DNA of 64,000 bases from Pterobdella sp. o SKG-2022 (Eukaryota; Annelida; Clitellata; Hirudinida; Piscicolidae), in assembly GCA_964035795.1 (NCBI GenBank), contig OZ038325.1:5337163-5401162 (forward strand), in the 5' to 3' direction. Positions 25,148 to 41,794 of the stretch are shown one piece after another. The translations under genes and the position numbers were made by a program. The notes beneath the pieces were generated by a model. It did no database searches, was not told the origin of the DNA, and saw nothing but the letters and a program-made list of their open reading frames with translations. Numbering within the stretch: the stretch's first letter is position 1; each line of letters opens with the position of its first letter.

Positions 25148-26398
25148 ATGGCAAAATGTTTTGCAAAATTAGTTCAAGGATCACCGAAGAAATATAATGA
25201 AAAAAAAGAATCAAAATTTCCAACATCTCCACGCTTGTTGAATAAACAAAAAGAAAATTTTCATTTTACAAAAAAACTTTCGCCTAGAAAAAATGAAGTC
25301 AAAACATTCAATGATGATGAAAACTCAAAAAAGAATAAAGTTTCTGAAAATGAATTTGTAAAAAAAGATAAAGAAGCAAAACATTCTCTGAAAGAAACTT
25401 TACAAAAGTTAGCTAGAAGCGACAATCATTTCAAAAATTCTCTGAGTGACGCTGTTGAAATGTTCAAAAATTACCAAAAAACTGACAAACTATCTGAAAG
25501 TCCATCAAGAAATTCTTCAGATCGTAAATCGTCTGAACGAGACAGAAAGAAGCCTCAAAAAACCCTAAGTCAATCCTCTCTTTTATTAGATAATTTCATA
25601 TCTTCAAAAAGCAATTTTAAAAAGTTTCCACCAAAATTCTCACCAACTTCAGAGGAAAATGTAAAATTTGACGAAAACAATGAAATTTACATAAAAGACT
25701 TTTTTAATAAGCAAAACCTTTCAATACCTTTTGCACCATTAAATAAAATCCAAAGAAAAGCCAGTACCGAATCATCTCAAAGTCCATCACTTGAAAGTCT
25801 TCCGCCTCCACCACCCCGCCAACCACCTCCCACCCCAGAAGAAGTGACTCATCTTCCATGTTTCGTCAGAAAGAAAAGCACGAGTGAACATAACAAAACA
25901 AGTCCACGAGTGCACTATAGAATGAACCCACAAATGCAACTTAAAACGAGTCAACTACTAATAAAGGGATCTTCCCCGCCCAGAAAAGATTCTCCAGCTT
26001 CACTCAAATCAACCTCTTCCAAGCATGCCAGAGACGTTTCTATGGAAGCTACCCATGTTGCTGTAGAAAAGAAGATAAAACGTAAAAAAGCAACATTTCT
26101 TGAAGTGGATCATTTGCCTCTCAGTTTCCCCAGAAGTACTTACATAAGAGAAACTACAACAAATCGATGGTCACTTGTAAAAGAAACATTCACAGTTTTC
26201 TTGAAATTTTTCAGTGATAATTGGAGAGAGGTATTGAGAGATTGGCTAAGGTGGCCAGGTGTGGTGAAGTTGCTTGTTGCTTTTCTGAGCATCGCCTACT
26301 TGGTCTACCTTACCTACGGAGCTCTAGTGGCTAGCGTTTGGATTCTTTTCATGTGGTCCTTCATTTTTTTTGTCGATCATTTTTATGACAATAACTGA
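25148..26398 (+). CDS. Unrecognised disordered protein with C-terminal membrane hairpin, intronless
   Basis: I do not recognise this 416-residue protein. The first in-frame ATG is at 25148 (MAKCFAKLVQGSPKK); the frame is open a little further upstream but without an ATG. The first ~300 residues are Lys/Ser-rich and probably disordered. They include a cluster of basic-serine stretches, a proline run LPPPPPRQPPPTPEE near residue 225, and SPRK/SPPRK sites that look like proline-directed kinase targets. The C-terminal ~80 residues are ordered-looking: an amphipathic Trp-rich helix (FSDNWREVLRDWLRWPG) and then two close hydrophobic stretches (KLLVAFLSIAYLVYLTYGAL and VASVWILFMWSFIFFV). This suggests a tail-anchored or hairpin membrane protein with its bulk in the cytosol or nucleus. 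No family function can be assigned. The short C-terminal tail after the second segment (DHFYDNN) would leave little outside the membrane. Confidence 0.75.
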   Translation: MAKCFAKLVQGSPKKYNEKKESKFPTSPRLLNKQKENFHFTKKLSPRKNEVKTFNDDENSKKNKVSENEFVKKDKEAKHSLKETLQKLARSDNHFKNSLSDAVEMFKNYQKTDKLSESPSRNSSDRKSSERDRKKPQKTLSQSSLLLDNFISSKSNFKKFPPKFSPTSEENVKFDENNEIYIKDFFNKQNLSIPFAPLNKIQRKASTESSQSPSLESLPPPPPRQPPPTPEEVTHLPCFVRKKSTSEHNKTSPRVHYRMNPQMQLKTSQLLIKGSSPPRKDSPASLKSTSSKHARDVSMEATHVAVEKKIKRKKATFLEVDHLPLSFPRSTYIRETTTNRWSLVKETFTVFLKFFSDNWREVLRDWLRWPGVVKLLVAFLSIAYLVYLTYGALVASVWILFMWSFIFFVDHFYDNN

Positions 26399-27166
26399 CC
26401 TCAATCGTTAAACGTTTTAACCGTATTTATAACATAATTTTTTGTATTTATAATTCAATTTATTTGTTTTTATGACGTAATTTCATCATATTTCAAATCT
26501 AATTTAATCGTATTCATTAAATAGTTCAATGCACAGCTCTTAAATAGCAAATACCCGTTTTGATGCAACATCATTCGCACTAATCTGTTTTCAAATAACT
26601 TATATTTTTTTTAAATTTCACAGAAAGTTTTGAATAAAGATCAAAATCTGTATTGCTGATATTATATTATGCTAATAGAACTCACTACATGAGGTTTTGA
26701 TTCTAATTTAAAATATGGTGAAAAAAAATTAATGTAATAGGTTTTCTCGTGAACTCAAAAATTTCATACTGCAAAATATGAAAAACAGCAAAATATTTGA
26801 AAAAACAATGGTTACAAGAGTGATGCAATTTTTTCAAGGGTAATATTATTAGCCTGTCTGATTATGGTATGTTATAATATTAGACGTAAAATCAAAAAAC
26901 GACAGGTTTTAAATCGATGGCAAAACCGAATCTTTAAAATTTAAAATTGGCCATATATTTCAATTTTATCGCAAAATTGTTCAATTTTTCATACTTATTT
27001 GGTTTCCTGTATATTGTTATTGTTGTATTATGAATAGCTTCGTTAACATAATTAGGTAATATTCATTTATTAAGCTGTATATTTTCTAGCTGTACTTAAA
27101 TAACAATGCCCGATATAACTACTATTAAACGAGATTTCAATATTCAAAAAAGAAGTAGAGTTTGAA
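26399..27166. other. Intergenic
   Basis: AT-rich DNA of about 770 bp, holding the 3' UTR of the preceding gene and the 5' flank of the LDLa gene. I see no gene, RNA or named repeat. Confidence 0.4.
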
Positions 27167-30100
27167 ATGTTTGAAAGAATATTGTTTTTTTTCACCATTT
27201 GTACCCTTGTTACAGGTAATTTGTCCAAATTGTTCTAAGGAATTTTCATGATAATCGCCGTTAAATGTGATAAGAGTCAATTTGGAAAGATTTTAATTGT
27301 TTTTAACTAAGCTATTATTTGTTTGCTGGTGAATCTAGATAAAATCACAAGAACCACTTCCTAATCAATTAATTTATTGTGTTTTTCTCTTTTGTTGCCA
27401 AATTTTAACTAAAAACTCACAACAAAAAGAATCGTAGTTAAAACTATATAGTGCCAATCGATTTTTTAATTTTGCTGAAAATTTTGTTGAGTTTCGTTAA
27501 TAACAACATGAACTCCTCAAAAAGTCGAAAGCTTGGTTGAAACACCAGTAGAAGAATGCCCGAGCGAGAATTTCATTTGCGACGATAATCTTTGCCTCCC
27601 TCCTAGTCATAAGTTCATATAGTTATTTTCTTCAAAACATTTATAAAATTTCATTTTTACGTAGAATTTTTGAATTTTTTCACTAGTCAACTTGGCTCAA
27701 TTTAAAAGATTAAAAGGAATCACGAAGGAATGTGCTAGAATTAAGTTAAATTAGGTAAATAAACATAACTCAATCTTTCTATCTTATCTGGTTATTTCAA
27801 GTATTGAGAAAACACCAAATATGTACTGACCCCTTAATTTAGTTTCTTGTGAATATTCTATAATCGTCGATGAGATGTTCAGTCCGTTTATTGTCAGTAT
27901 TAATTAACGACTTTTTGGATGCTGTAAAAATAATAGATTTTCATGCAAGTCTAAACAGTACGTTCACCAAAACTTTTGAAAAAAAGTAAGATCTATGTTA
28001 TTATCTGAATAATTAATCAAGAAATTATTGAGATTTTCCAAATTTTTAAAAACCTTCAAACACTTTTAATCAAATAACTAGCAATTAAAATCAAGTGAAT
28101 GTCTCATCTTCACATACGAGCATCAACTTTTCAAGCTCAGCATCTTGAATTTATTCATCTTTCATCATTATTCCATTGAGAACTCAACAAAATGTTTTTC
28201 TATTTATAAAATCTTTTGTTGAAACGTTACAGATGCGACAATTACCCTGACTGCCAAGATGGCTCGGACGAGGCCGGTTGCGGTGAGATTATCATTTCAT
28301 CTGTTTCAATTCTTTTCTTTCATTAAAGTTTCTGAGCAAGTCTCTATAATGCTTGAAAACATAAAATAACTTTATTCATTTGTGAAAAAACCTTCGGTTT
28401 CAAGTAATAACCTACTCCAGTTACTGTTCGCACTTCAAAATTTATCAAAAAGGCCTAGTTTATATACAAAAATGCTTGCAGATTTCAGATGTAGAGAAGA
28501 TCAGGTAAAATGCAATGGATCAAATGTGTGCATATATAGCAGAAACCTGTGTGATGGAGTGGAGCACTGCACAGATGCAGAAGACGAACACAACTGCAGT
28601 TATTTACATTCATATTTGTTGGCTTTAGATTTGAGTTCTTCAAATTTATATGTGTCATCATTATGACTCAATAACCATAAAAGATAACGTCAAAAATTAT
28701 TGAGCAAAAAATAATTTTGGATGTACTTGATATAATGTAACATTTCTAGCTGAAAGCTTTTTTTTTATCAATTTATTATCTTATTTCTTTTAGCAACTCT
28801 CAGCTCTGTATCAAAAAGTTCGATGTATTATTCGTTGATAAAAGCGTTATATTTCCACTCCACATTATCATTTGTAATCTGTGGCTTATTTGCAGTTCAT
28901 TTGAGATTTATATGCAAATCACAAACCTAATTGCACACCAGCTCAACCCCAACACCACCACTCCCCTTCCAGCAACCTGCGGTACTAACCAATTCAAATG
29001 CTTCAATAAGCAATGCATCGAACTTCAATTGAAATGTAATGGACATAATGATTGCAGTGATTGGTCCGATGAACGCTATTGTGAGTTCCTTGTATCATTT
29101 CTTTAACCTGCGCCAAAATATGAGTTTTTCGGCGTTTTTGCGCTTTAAATGCTCGTTTTATTTACAAGTTTAATAATTTTAAAATCATTTATCTAAATCC
29201 ATTTTTAAAACAAAAGTTGCTGATACCAATTGAAATAGCACGTCGAAGAGAACCTAAATAATTTCGACCTATCCTCTCAATAGAAGCTAATTTCAAATAG
29301 CCCAGTGTTGCCAAAGTAATAAGATAAGCTAGGTTAAAAAAAACCCCTTAATCTTTTCCAAGCTCCAATCCTATTAATAACCATCTAAACTTAAGAAGAA
29401 CTGCTTCAAAAATTGATTTCAATCCAAGTAGTTGCAATATGAAGGTAACTGCTGAGGTATTTTAATTACCCATGGCACCAGAAACAAAATATTCTACAGA
29501 AGCACAGCCTGCTACATTGAAAACTGGCAAGTTCACTTTGAAGACATATTTTTTTTTGAGTTTAAGCCCACCCAGATAAGTTACACGAGAGAAGCTTTGG
29601 CTATGTAGGGTCTAGATGGAAATATAAATTTTTTGTGGCTTTTTTATTAATTATTTCATTTTGCACATTAAATCAGTTTCATTCTTGTGTTTTGATTTTT
29701 GATCTAAAATTGATTGTAGCATCTTAGATTTTATGTCTGACTTATTAGCCACTATATTAATCGGGAGGACTGCTGACGTCTCCACTTCTCCTCACTTTGA
29801 CATCCATAAGTGATTGCGTCCATGTAACATTGATTAGTAGATGTTCAATCTAGTTCTAACTCGGTTATTAGGTGAATATCTTGATGAGCTTGTAGATGTT
29901 CCGATGAGGGAGCAGAGTGCCTATATCACCAGATTTTTGTTTTTTTCCCGAGATTCCATGCAAACTTTCTCATGACACATTTATTGCTTGTGTTGTCATT
30001 TCTAACATTTGAGTTTAGCTTGCCTACGTCAATAAGTATGTCATGCCGTAATGATATTTCTACTTCCTTCTGCAGTTGTTCATAAAAGAGATCTTTGACA

Positions 30101-30750
30101 TCATCTTCTTTTTCATTATTCGGATAGATAGTCAATTTGGCTTGATTTTTTCTTTCTGTGATTTTGGTGAATTTTTACTCCCATTTTGTATTATTGTGCA
30201 TACTTCTCTAGAGAAACTTTTATAACAGGAGCATATTTTTTTCTTTATGTAAGTTTATCTTTGAGAACGAGAAGTTCACTAGGTTTATATGGAAAATGTT
30301 TTTTATTGAAAAAGTGTTCAATAATTTTTATCTTTGATATCTTCTTATTAATAGCACGGGAAACATTTCAGGGTGGATTAATGAAAAGCTAGTTAAATAT
30401 TGACGAAACCTTTATAGGATTATTTAAAGTATTGATTTAAACATGCGATGCGAAAATATATTTATAACTATTTGATCAACTCATTTATTAATTAATAATA
30501 AACTTTTTCAATTTTCGATACAGGTGCAAAAGTGAACAATGATAATGAAGAAACAACAACAAGATCGAGAAGGAAAATTGATAGAAAGAATGAAACAGTA
30601 ACAAACATTAAAACGATTGAGAATACATACACTGTGACATTAAATAAAACACGCATTGTGAACAAAATTACAACTCCAAACGAATCTATTAGAATTAATC
30701 TGGAATTATTTTTTTCTGTTTTTTCAATCTTTGTTTCATATCTTTTATAA
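27167..30750 (+). CDS. Small secreted protein with three LDLa modules, probably GPI-anchored, 6 exons
   Basis: Exons: 27167-27215, 27549-27612, 28233-28282, 28482-28598, 28973-29080 and 30524-30750. They total 615 nt, or 204 residues, with all phases consistent. Exon 1 is a signal peptide (MFERILFFFTICTLVT). Three LDL-receptor class A domains follow, each with six cysteines. Their calcium-binding ends are CQDGSDEAGC, CTDAEDEHNC and CSDWSDERYC. The first module is split by an intron; modules 2 and 3 each occupy essentially one exon. After them comes a basic, Thr/Asn-rich linker with potential N-glycosylation sites. The protein ends in a hydrophobic tail (ELFFSVFSIFVSYLL-stop) with no basic stop-transfer segment, which fits a GPI-attachment signal. 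It is likely a cell-surface ligand-binding protein; I recognise no specific orthologue. An AATAAA is at 30818-30823. Confidence 0.82.
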
Positions 30751-30817
30751 AGTTTTTTTCCCTAGTTTTTTTAATATTTGGACAAAAATAAGCATAGTAT
30801 AATTTTTGATGAATGTT

Positions 30818-30823
30818 AATAAA
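30818..30823 (+). terminator. Polyadenylation signal of the LDLa gene
   Basis: AATAAA lies 68 bp after the stop codon. Confidence 0.5.
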
Positions 30824-31299
30824 GTCGGAATTTTTAAATTTATACTCAACTACTGCCCTAAAACAAAACAAAGATCCATTGGCAAAAATGCATTTGAAAA
30901 ACGACTTGAAGTGTGAATTTCTGGTAGAACAAATCATCGAAAGTATATGAAAAAACAAATGATTTTTTAATTTGATGTGAAGATGTGACGGTCGATCTTA
31001 CGACGACCCCCAACATCTACCAAGTTGTGCTCATAAAGCTGATTAGGCCAATTCTGGCTTTAACGGTTTTAGAACAATTTGCACAAAAAAAGTGGATAGT
31101 GAAAAATGGACAATTTTTTCTTTTTGAATCATTCTACGATATTCAAAATTTTCAATATTTAAACCCTAGTGACGTCTTAGTTGAAATTCGAGGCAGACGA
31201 TCAACCCACTGCATGATGAATGATAGACGGTTGATTAAGTACACAGTTGGAGTTTTCAGCGTTTAAGAACATTCTCAACATCAGTTATCATGGTTGATC

Positions 31300-32130
31300 C
31301 ATGAGTTCTGGGGAGAGTGGATATGAGCTGTGTAGAACAACGAATCTCTTTCTAAGTTCTTCAAATATTTTTGAAGTCTTTGATCCATGCAACCTTGAAT
31401 ATCGTTAGTTTCGCATCCAGCAAGTGGTTTGGTATTATAAGTATTTAACATTGAATGCTGCTAACCGTTTTGCTCAAAGCAATTTTTTTTCCTGATGCAG
31501 TTTGGGCCTTTTTTTGACTTTACGAGAGTGACGGTTTTTAAATGGTTATACCTGAATTTGAGTAGTTTTCGTGAAACAAATTCTGATTTTTAAAGTTTCT
31601 AGACACTTCATGGCGTTGTGCCACCAAATTCTTACTAGCTGATAAAAAGGTTTTTAAGTCTGTAACAAAATGATTTAGTTATGAAAATGAAGTGCCAGCA
31701 AATATTTTTTTGATTTCGTGATTTTTTAGGTTGCTGACACCTGGTTGCTTTTTTAGGTATTTTATTTCGAAGACGTTATTTAGAACTAAAGCGGAATTGA
31801 AATTGAGCTGAGATAGTCTTTGATTGCAGCACTCAATGCCACGAAGAGCTTTGGTTATTCTCTCATTGTTTCTGTTTTTTTTTCATAAAAGTACTTTGTG
31901 AGGTTCCAAAGTTTTTATTTTCAATGCAAAAATGATGTTTTATTTCGTGTAAAAAGACAAAACGTTTTTTTAGTAATTAAAAGCTTTTTTGATCGCACAG
32001 TTGGAGAAAATATAAGTCGTTGGAGTTGAAATTGGTATCAACATGTAGGCCACTAAGCCCTTTTCAGACATTGTCATCATGCCTGACTCTGGAGTTGAAG
32101 TCACCAAAAAAAGCTAATTGTTCAGTTCGT
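31300..32130 (-). mobile_element. LINE endonuclease relic
   Basis: The minus strand near 32110-32050 reads AFFGDFNSRVRHDDNV, the 'GDFN-R(V)' core of the apurinic-type endonuclease carried by non-LTR retrotransposons. Weak downstream similarity with many stops continues leftwards. The extent is approximate. Confidence 0.45.
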
Positions 32131-32182
32131 GAGACCTTGACAATAAAATGTAATGCACTATTTATAAAGCGTGCTAATTGTC

Positions 32183-32249
32183 GGCCCAAGCGGGATCGAA
32201 CCTGGTAATTTTAGATAATCCAATGCTCTACCACTGAGCTATATGGGCC
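32183..32249 (-). mobile_element. tRNA-derived SINE, copy 1
   Basis: The minus strand starts GGCCCATATAGCTCAGTGG with an intact A box, and has a GGTTCGATCCC B box and a GGGCC end. The anticodon arm is four bases short relative to the copy at 51769-51840, so it is not a working tRNA. Both copies share downstream sequence (TTAGCAC...TTTATAAATA...GCATTACATT on the minus strand), which marks a SINE family rather than isolated pseudogenes. Confidence 0.7.
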
Positions 32250-33484
32250 GACAAAATCATTTAAATCTTCGAAAAACTTAGTTTTTTTAATCATTTTTGG
32301 TCATAGCTGGGGCAAATGCACTAACCAGTAGCAACGTTAGTACCAGCTAGTAAAATTTTTCAGGTCATTGAGCTTATTCTTCTTGGAGAGCTAGCCAATT
32401 TTTCGACAAGTAATGATTTAATCACGAAAAAAACTCTGAACTCATGTTTCTTCAGTTTTTCGACGTGTCTATAAAAGTTGAGTTATTGCTTTTTTCTTTC
32501 AAATTATTTTCTCCAACCAATATCTCACAGACCAGCAAAATTGATTTTGTAGGAAATTTAGGTTGAAAAGTTTTGGCTAAAATTATTCTTAAGCAGTTTT
32601 AAATGATGGCTGGTCAAGTTTATGCAGATTCTCAGTGTGAATTTTGTGCACAAACGTCTAAAACTGATTTAATTCACACTAACGCCAACTAGAAGAGAAA
32701 TCGCTTAAGCAAAGAGTACTCTTGTGTATCACCCCAAGGTATTAGATCTGGTTGATCGAAAGTTTCTATATACTCTTTTTTTTAATCTGGTTGTTCTCCA
32801 ACTCTTCTCGCACTATCAAGTTAGTTTCGCGATGGCATGCAAACCACAGTGCCTTAAATTCGTTGAAAAGCAATGTTACAATATATCGTTGTCTATCGAG
32901 TGTTTAATATTAACTTTTTTTGTTCAAAAACAAAACTTCATATATATCTGACGTTTGAGACATAATATTTGACAAATAAATAATTTTTTTTAATTTGTTA
33001 TTATCGTCAGCCAGTTTGTCGATATATGTTTTTTGGTTTTGCTGCGGCATTAAAACCCATTTGATTGAAAATTTGACTTTATATTCCTATTTATAGTGCC
33101 AAAGTAGTTAAAATTTCATAAAACCTTTTAAAAATTATTTTTTTTTGGGACAACTGATAATTAAATAATCAAAAATACATTTTTTAAACAAAAGAATTCT
33201 TCAAATGATGTGACTAATATTAAGAATATTTTGTACGTAAAACATATTTTTTAATGCTATGTTTAAAAAATTAAAAAAAAAAATTTTTTTTGTGTCTGAC
33301 TAAAACTTTTGATTTACAGCCCATACATCTTTAAATTATCATATTGTTAGTCGGCCATTTTGTCTATTTTTATCAAATTTTACGACCATTTGTCATTTTG
33401 GACATCAATCTTTTTCTTAGGTTGACTACAAAGCCTAATTCAGATTCATTTTTTAATCTTTTCAAAAGTAAAAGTAAAAAAAAA

Positions 33485-37807
<4,323 letters not shown>

Positions 37808-37969
37808 TCTTGCAACTTCATCAACCAATCACATCAACGTTGTTGTAGGTTTTTGGTTTTATTCATATAAAATTTTAAAGTCACTTCAAATAATTTTTCA
37901 CTTTTAACCATTCAAAAATTTGAAAAAAATGTTATATGTATCTACAAATTAAAAATTTTTAACTCTCAG

Positions 37970-38020
37970 GTGCCTCCACACAGTGGACAACCTCAACCAA
38001 ACATCATCATCTCGCCATAA
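37970..38020 (+). CDS. Candidate extra 3' exon of PBX
   Basis: After a good pyrimidine-rich acceptor (aactctcag) the frame reads VPPHSGQPQPNIIISP and then TAA. A good donor (gtaggt) ends an open segment at 37844 whose frame, DLATSSTNHINVV, joins this exon in phase. That segment is one base out of register with the main PBX frame, which stops at 37807. It is either an alternative end needing a frame change or a sign of a one-base error near 37801-37806. Confidence 0.4.
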   Translation: MPPHSGQPQPNIIISP

Positions 38021-39385
38021 TGACAATCAGTATCTTCTGAGTTTTTATAGCATTTAAACATTATCATTATCATCAGCAACATGACCATCATCATCATCAG
38101 TCTGGCATAATAGTTATTTAACGTTGTCAATTGCCTTTTGATTATTTTTTCAAGTTTTTATGCTTTTCATTAAATTTGCCACTTATTGTTTAAAATGCCT
38201 ATTGCAGGCATGCGCCTATCATTTATTTATATATTCCACACCAAAAAAACTGCTTTGGTTAATAATAATGTAACATATCATTGCCATGCATATATCATTA
38301 TTTAAGCTTCCACAGGTACTTATTTATCTTCATTCAATTCATTTAATCTATTAAATAAATGCAACAAAATTTAGATTAATACTAAATTTATAGAGACCTA
38401 TCAAAAAGGTAGTTACCTGTCCACGTGACATGCATGTATCTTATTGCTCTATGTTACTGAAGTGACTCAAGGATGCTATTTAAAGTTCATTTAAATTCAT
38501 GTGTATATACCAACCATACTTGCTTTTCAATGTTACGTGTATCGATGCTAACTTCTATCGTGTTTCTATCATGTTAATTTCGTTTGCTCTGTTTTTAGTT
38601 TATTATTTTGTTATTTTTTAATGTGTTATCATTGTTTTTGGTATAAATGAATGATTTGATTATATATATATTTGAGTGACTTTCGTAGCTTTTTTTATTG
38701 ATTGAATGTTTATTTTTTGGGACATGTAAGTTCCATCTACTTGTGCCTTGTTAGCAACTACTTTGAGCGCCATGAGACATTACTACATTGGCTGCATATT
38801 GTTTGTCACTTTGTTACCTCTCATCATTTTTCATTTTCAATAGTTTTAGTGACCATCTATAATCTGCCATTTTCATCTCTAGTGTAATAATCAAAATGTT
38901 ATAATGATGGTGACAAGTGTAAGAACCATGACATCATGTCTTATCAGAGTAATCTCTATGGTATTGAGGTTACCCTCATGTCAAGTTTGTATTGTAAATA
39001 GAAAACGGACATTTTTGCTAACAAAAAAATCTTGCCTGAGTTTTATCCGAAAATATCTTTACCAATAAATTATTTTATCAGAAAAATATTAACGTAAAGA
39101 ATAATACCTTACGTTTACTTTTCACTTATTCGATGAAAACCCTTTACATTAACTTAGTGCTTAAAACATATGATTATAAGTTTTTTAATACCAAAACAAG
39201 TAAATGTGGCAACGACGGATTTAAATTTTACGAAAAAAGTCAATTAAAATTATAAACAAATTGGGGATTCAGCGGTTTTGGTTGGAAAGTGGGCTTTTAC
39301 GAAATGCCTAGTGCAGTTCATACGCGTTAAATCGTTTCTACTATATTTTTGCAGAAACTGGACTGAATATTTCTATCAGGCCTCT
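38021..39385. other. PBX 3' UTR and convergent intergenic DNA
   Basis: AT-rich with a candidate PBX AATAAA at 38354-38359. The gene at 39386 ends convergently. No other feature is supported. Confidence 0.4.
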
Positions 39386-41762
39386 TCAATCCACCCATCG
39401 AGGACTCGAATACTGAGAGCTTTCCTGAGAGAGAGGCTTTTCATCTAACACCACCTCACTGTAAGGGGTGTTCAATGATGGAGTCTCAAATAATACAGGA
39501 GATCTTAGCACCATTTTTGTGTGCTTAGCCTTCGTTCTACCCTGTTTTTGTTTCGGCATATATGCTGGAGTGCTGAATATATCTTTATTAAAAGATTCCA
39601 ACTGTGTTGGTGTCTTTTTCTGATGCCGACAATATTTCTGGTGGCTTTCATAGTCAAAGTTCGATGCCTTGTAACCCTGATTATTTTTTTTTGTAATTTT
39701 ATGACTCAAATCAAGTGGACGATTCTGTGTAAACTTTCTGGAGTACTCTTTAGTGAACAACATGTCTTTAAGATTGTGATGAGGTTGGCAGATGAACGAA
39801 TCTTCCATGTATATGGTGTCCGCCAGAACTCTATTGCAATCGGAATTTTCGTGAATAGGATGGGTACTGTTAATTTTATTGTGCCTTACTGTTTCACGCG
39901 GAGATGCACCATCTAGTTTTGTGTAGGCATTTATTTCGTATTTTGTGTGAGATGCTCCACGAAGTTTTTGGAAATAATTTTGTTGTGAAGCCTGTGCATA
40001 GATGATGTTTTGTGGAATATATCTTTGAGGAATATCATTGAAATGCAATTCTTGTTCAACCTTTTCATTAATACCCATCTTATCAACATCTTTTTTATTA
40101 AACACCAAATCACTCAAAACTCCTTCGCTCTCATATGATGATGATGAGTCGTCAAGATTAACACATTCATAATTCTCGAAAGCTTTGTATCTTTCACTGT
40201 ATTCTTTTTCCTTGTGGGGTTGTTGCGGTTTTTTATTATAATTTTTTGGCGTTAGTTTTTGCTGTTCTTCTTTATGATGAGTTTGTGGTGTAGTTAGCTG
40301 CTGGCCAATAAAACGATGAGATGGTATAGTTTCATTGCAAATGAGAATCTCTTTAGGACTCCTAGCTGAGTCTTTTACCACCTGATCATCATCATCATCA
40401 CTGTTTAGAATTTCAATTATTTCAACTGGTTTGTTATACGTTCCATCTCCTATGATGCAAATGTCTTTCTTCTGTTCAATTGGTGTTCCTCTAACAAACA
40501 TATCATTCTTTGGATTACTTGTCTTTTCGTTATTCATATTGTTTTCAATATTTGTACCATTTTCAACAATTATGTCATTTATATTATTATTTATTTGGAC
40601 ATAATTTTCATATAATACGAATGGATTATCAAATTTTGTAGAATCCCTGTTAATTTTTTTTCGACACAAATTTTTATCCCCACTCACTCCATGGTGATTT
40701 AAATCGCAGTTGATCTTTCCTTCTTTATTAATACTTAATGAAACGTCATTATTATAGCTATTACTTATACCATTATTATTTTCATACCTATTATCATTGT
40801 TCAAATTGTTTTTATCCTCTGTTGAATTAAACAAGCTATGACCTAAACGATGTTCATTATTATCTCTTGTATCATTGGGTTTATCTTTATCCTTACTATT
40901 ATCACCATTGTTCATATTATTATTGTTGTTATTATTATTACCGTCCATATTATTATTAGGTTCACAGTTATCGCCTTCATGTTGTTTTGTTTCAAAAACT
41001 TCTTTAGCATAACAGAACGTTTCAACCCCTTTGAACACTAATCCATTATGACTGTATACATTTTCCTTATACAAATAACCTTTGAATTTAAAGCTTCTAT
41101 TGCTATCATGTTTATTATTATTTTCTTCAGAGCTATATAATTTAATATTAGTATTAGAGATTTTATCTTGCATCTCTTCGTCACAAACCATCGTTTTTTT
41201 TAAATTCGAATTATTCTGAAAATTATCGGGTTTTTTGGTTTCATATGAAACATAATCGACCATAGTATAACTATTATTAAATTTCTTATTAATATTTATG
41301 TTTGAATTGCTTATGCCTTCAGTTATAAGGGTGTTGTTTATAAATACATCATCAGTCCTAACAGTATCGTTATATCTTGTATTTGCAATATCATGTGTTA
41401 AGTTGTCATTCGCCTTACTATGAAGATGCGTGTTAATGTCAGATTGATTGCTAGTGACCTCTGGAACATCTTTTACGGCTTTTTCATTGATGCATTTAGT
41501 GTGCCACTTTGAAATGTTCTCAAAACCCGGGCAGTCGAACACTCCTCGGGGCTTCTTATCATTATCATTATTTGTATTACCAGAATTATTCTTGTTAAAA
41601 TTATTTTCAGTATCCTCTAATGAAACATTATTTTTAGGAATTTTAGTAATATTAACGATATTGTTTTCTTTAGTAGCATTGATATGATTATTATTATCAT
41701 CATTAGTTTCCATAATGACACCATTACCATTTTTGTGAGTTGCAGTAGTATTTATTATAAGT

Positions 41763-41794
<32 letters not shown>

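Larger units (their letters stand above)
30824..33484. other. Intergenic with transposon debris
   Basis: About 2.6 kb between the LDLa gene and PBX. It contains a LINE endonuclease relic and a tRNA-derived SINE (listed separately) and is otherwise AT-rich. The open frame at 30985-31266 has no recognisable family. The last ~350 bp should hold the PBX promoter and 5' UTR. Confidence 0.4.

Noticed and set aside
30985..31266. 93-residue plus-strand ORF
   Set aside because: No motif, no clear splice partners and transposon-rich surroundings; not enough to call a gene.
39521..41687. Several plus-strand ORFs
   Set aside because: They are shadows of the Asn-rich minus-strand exon.
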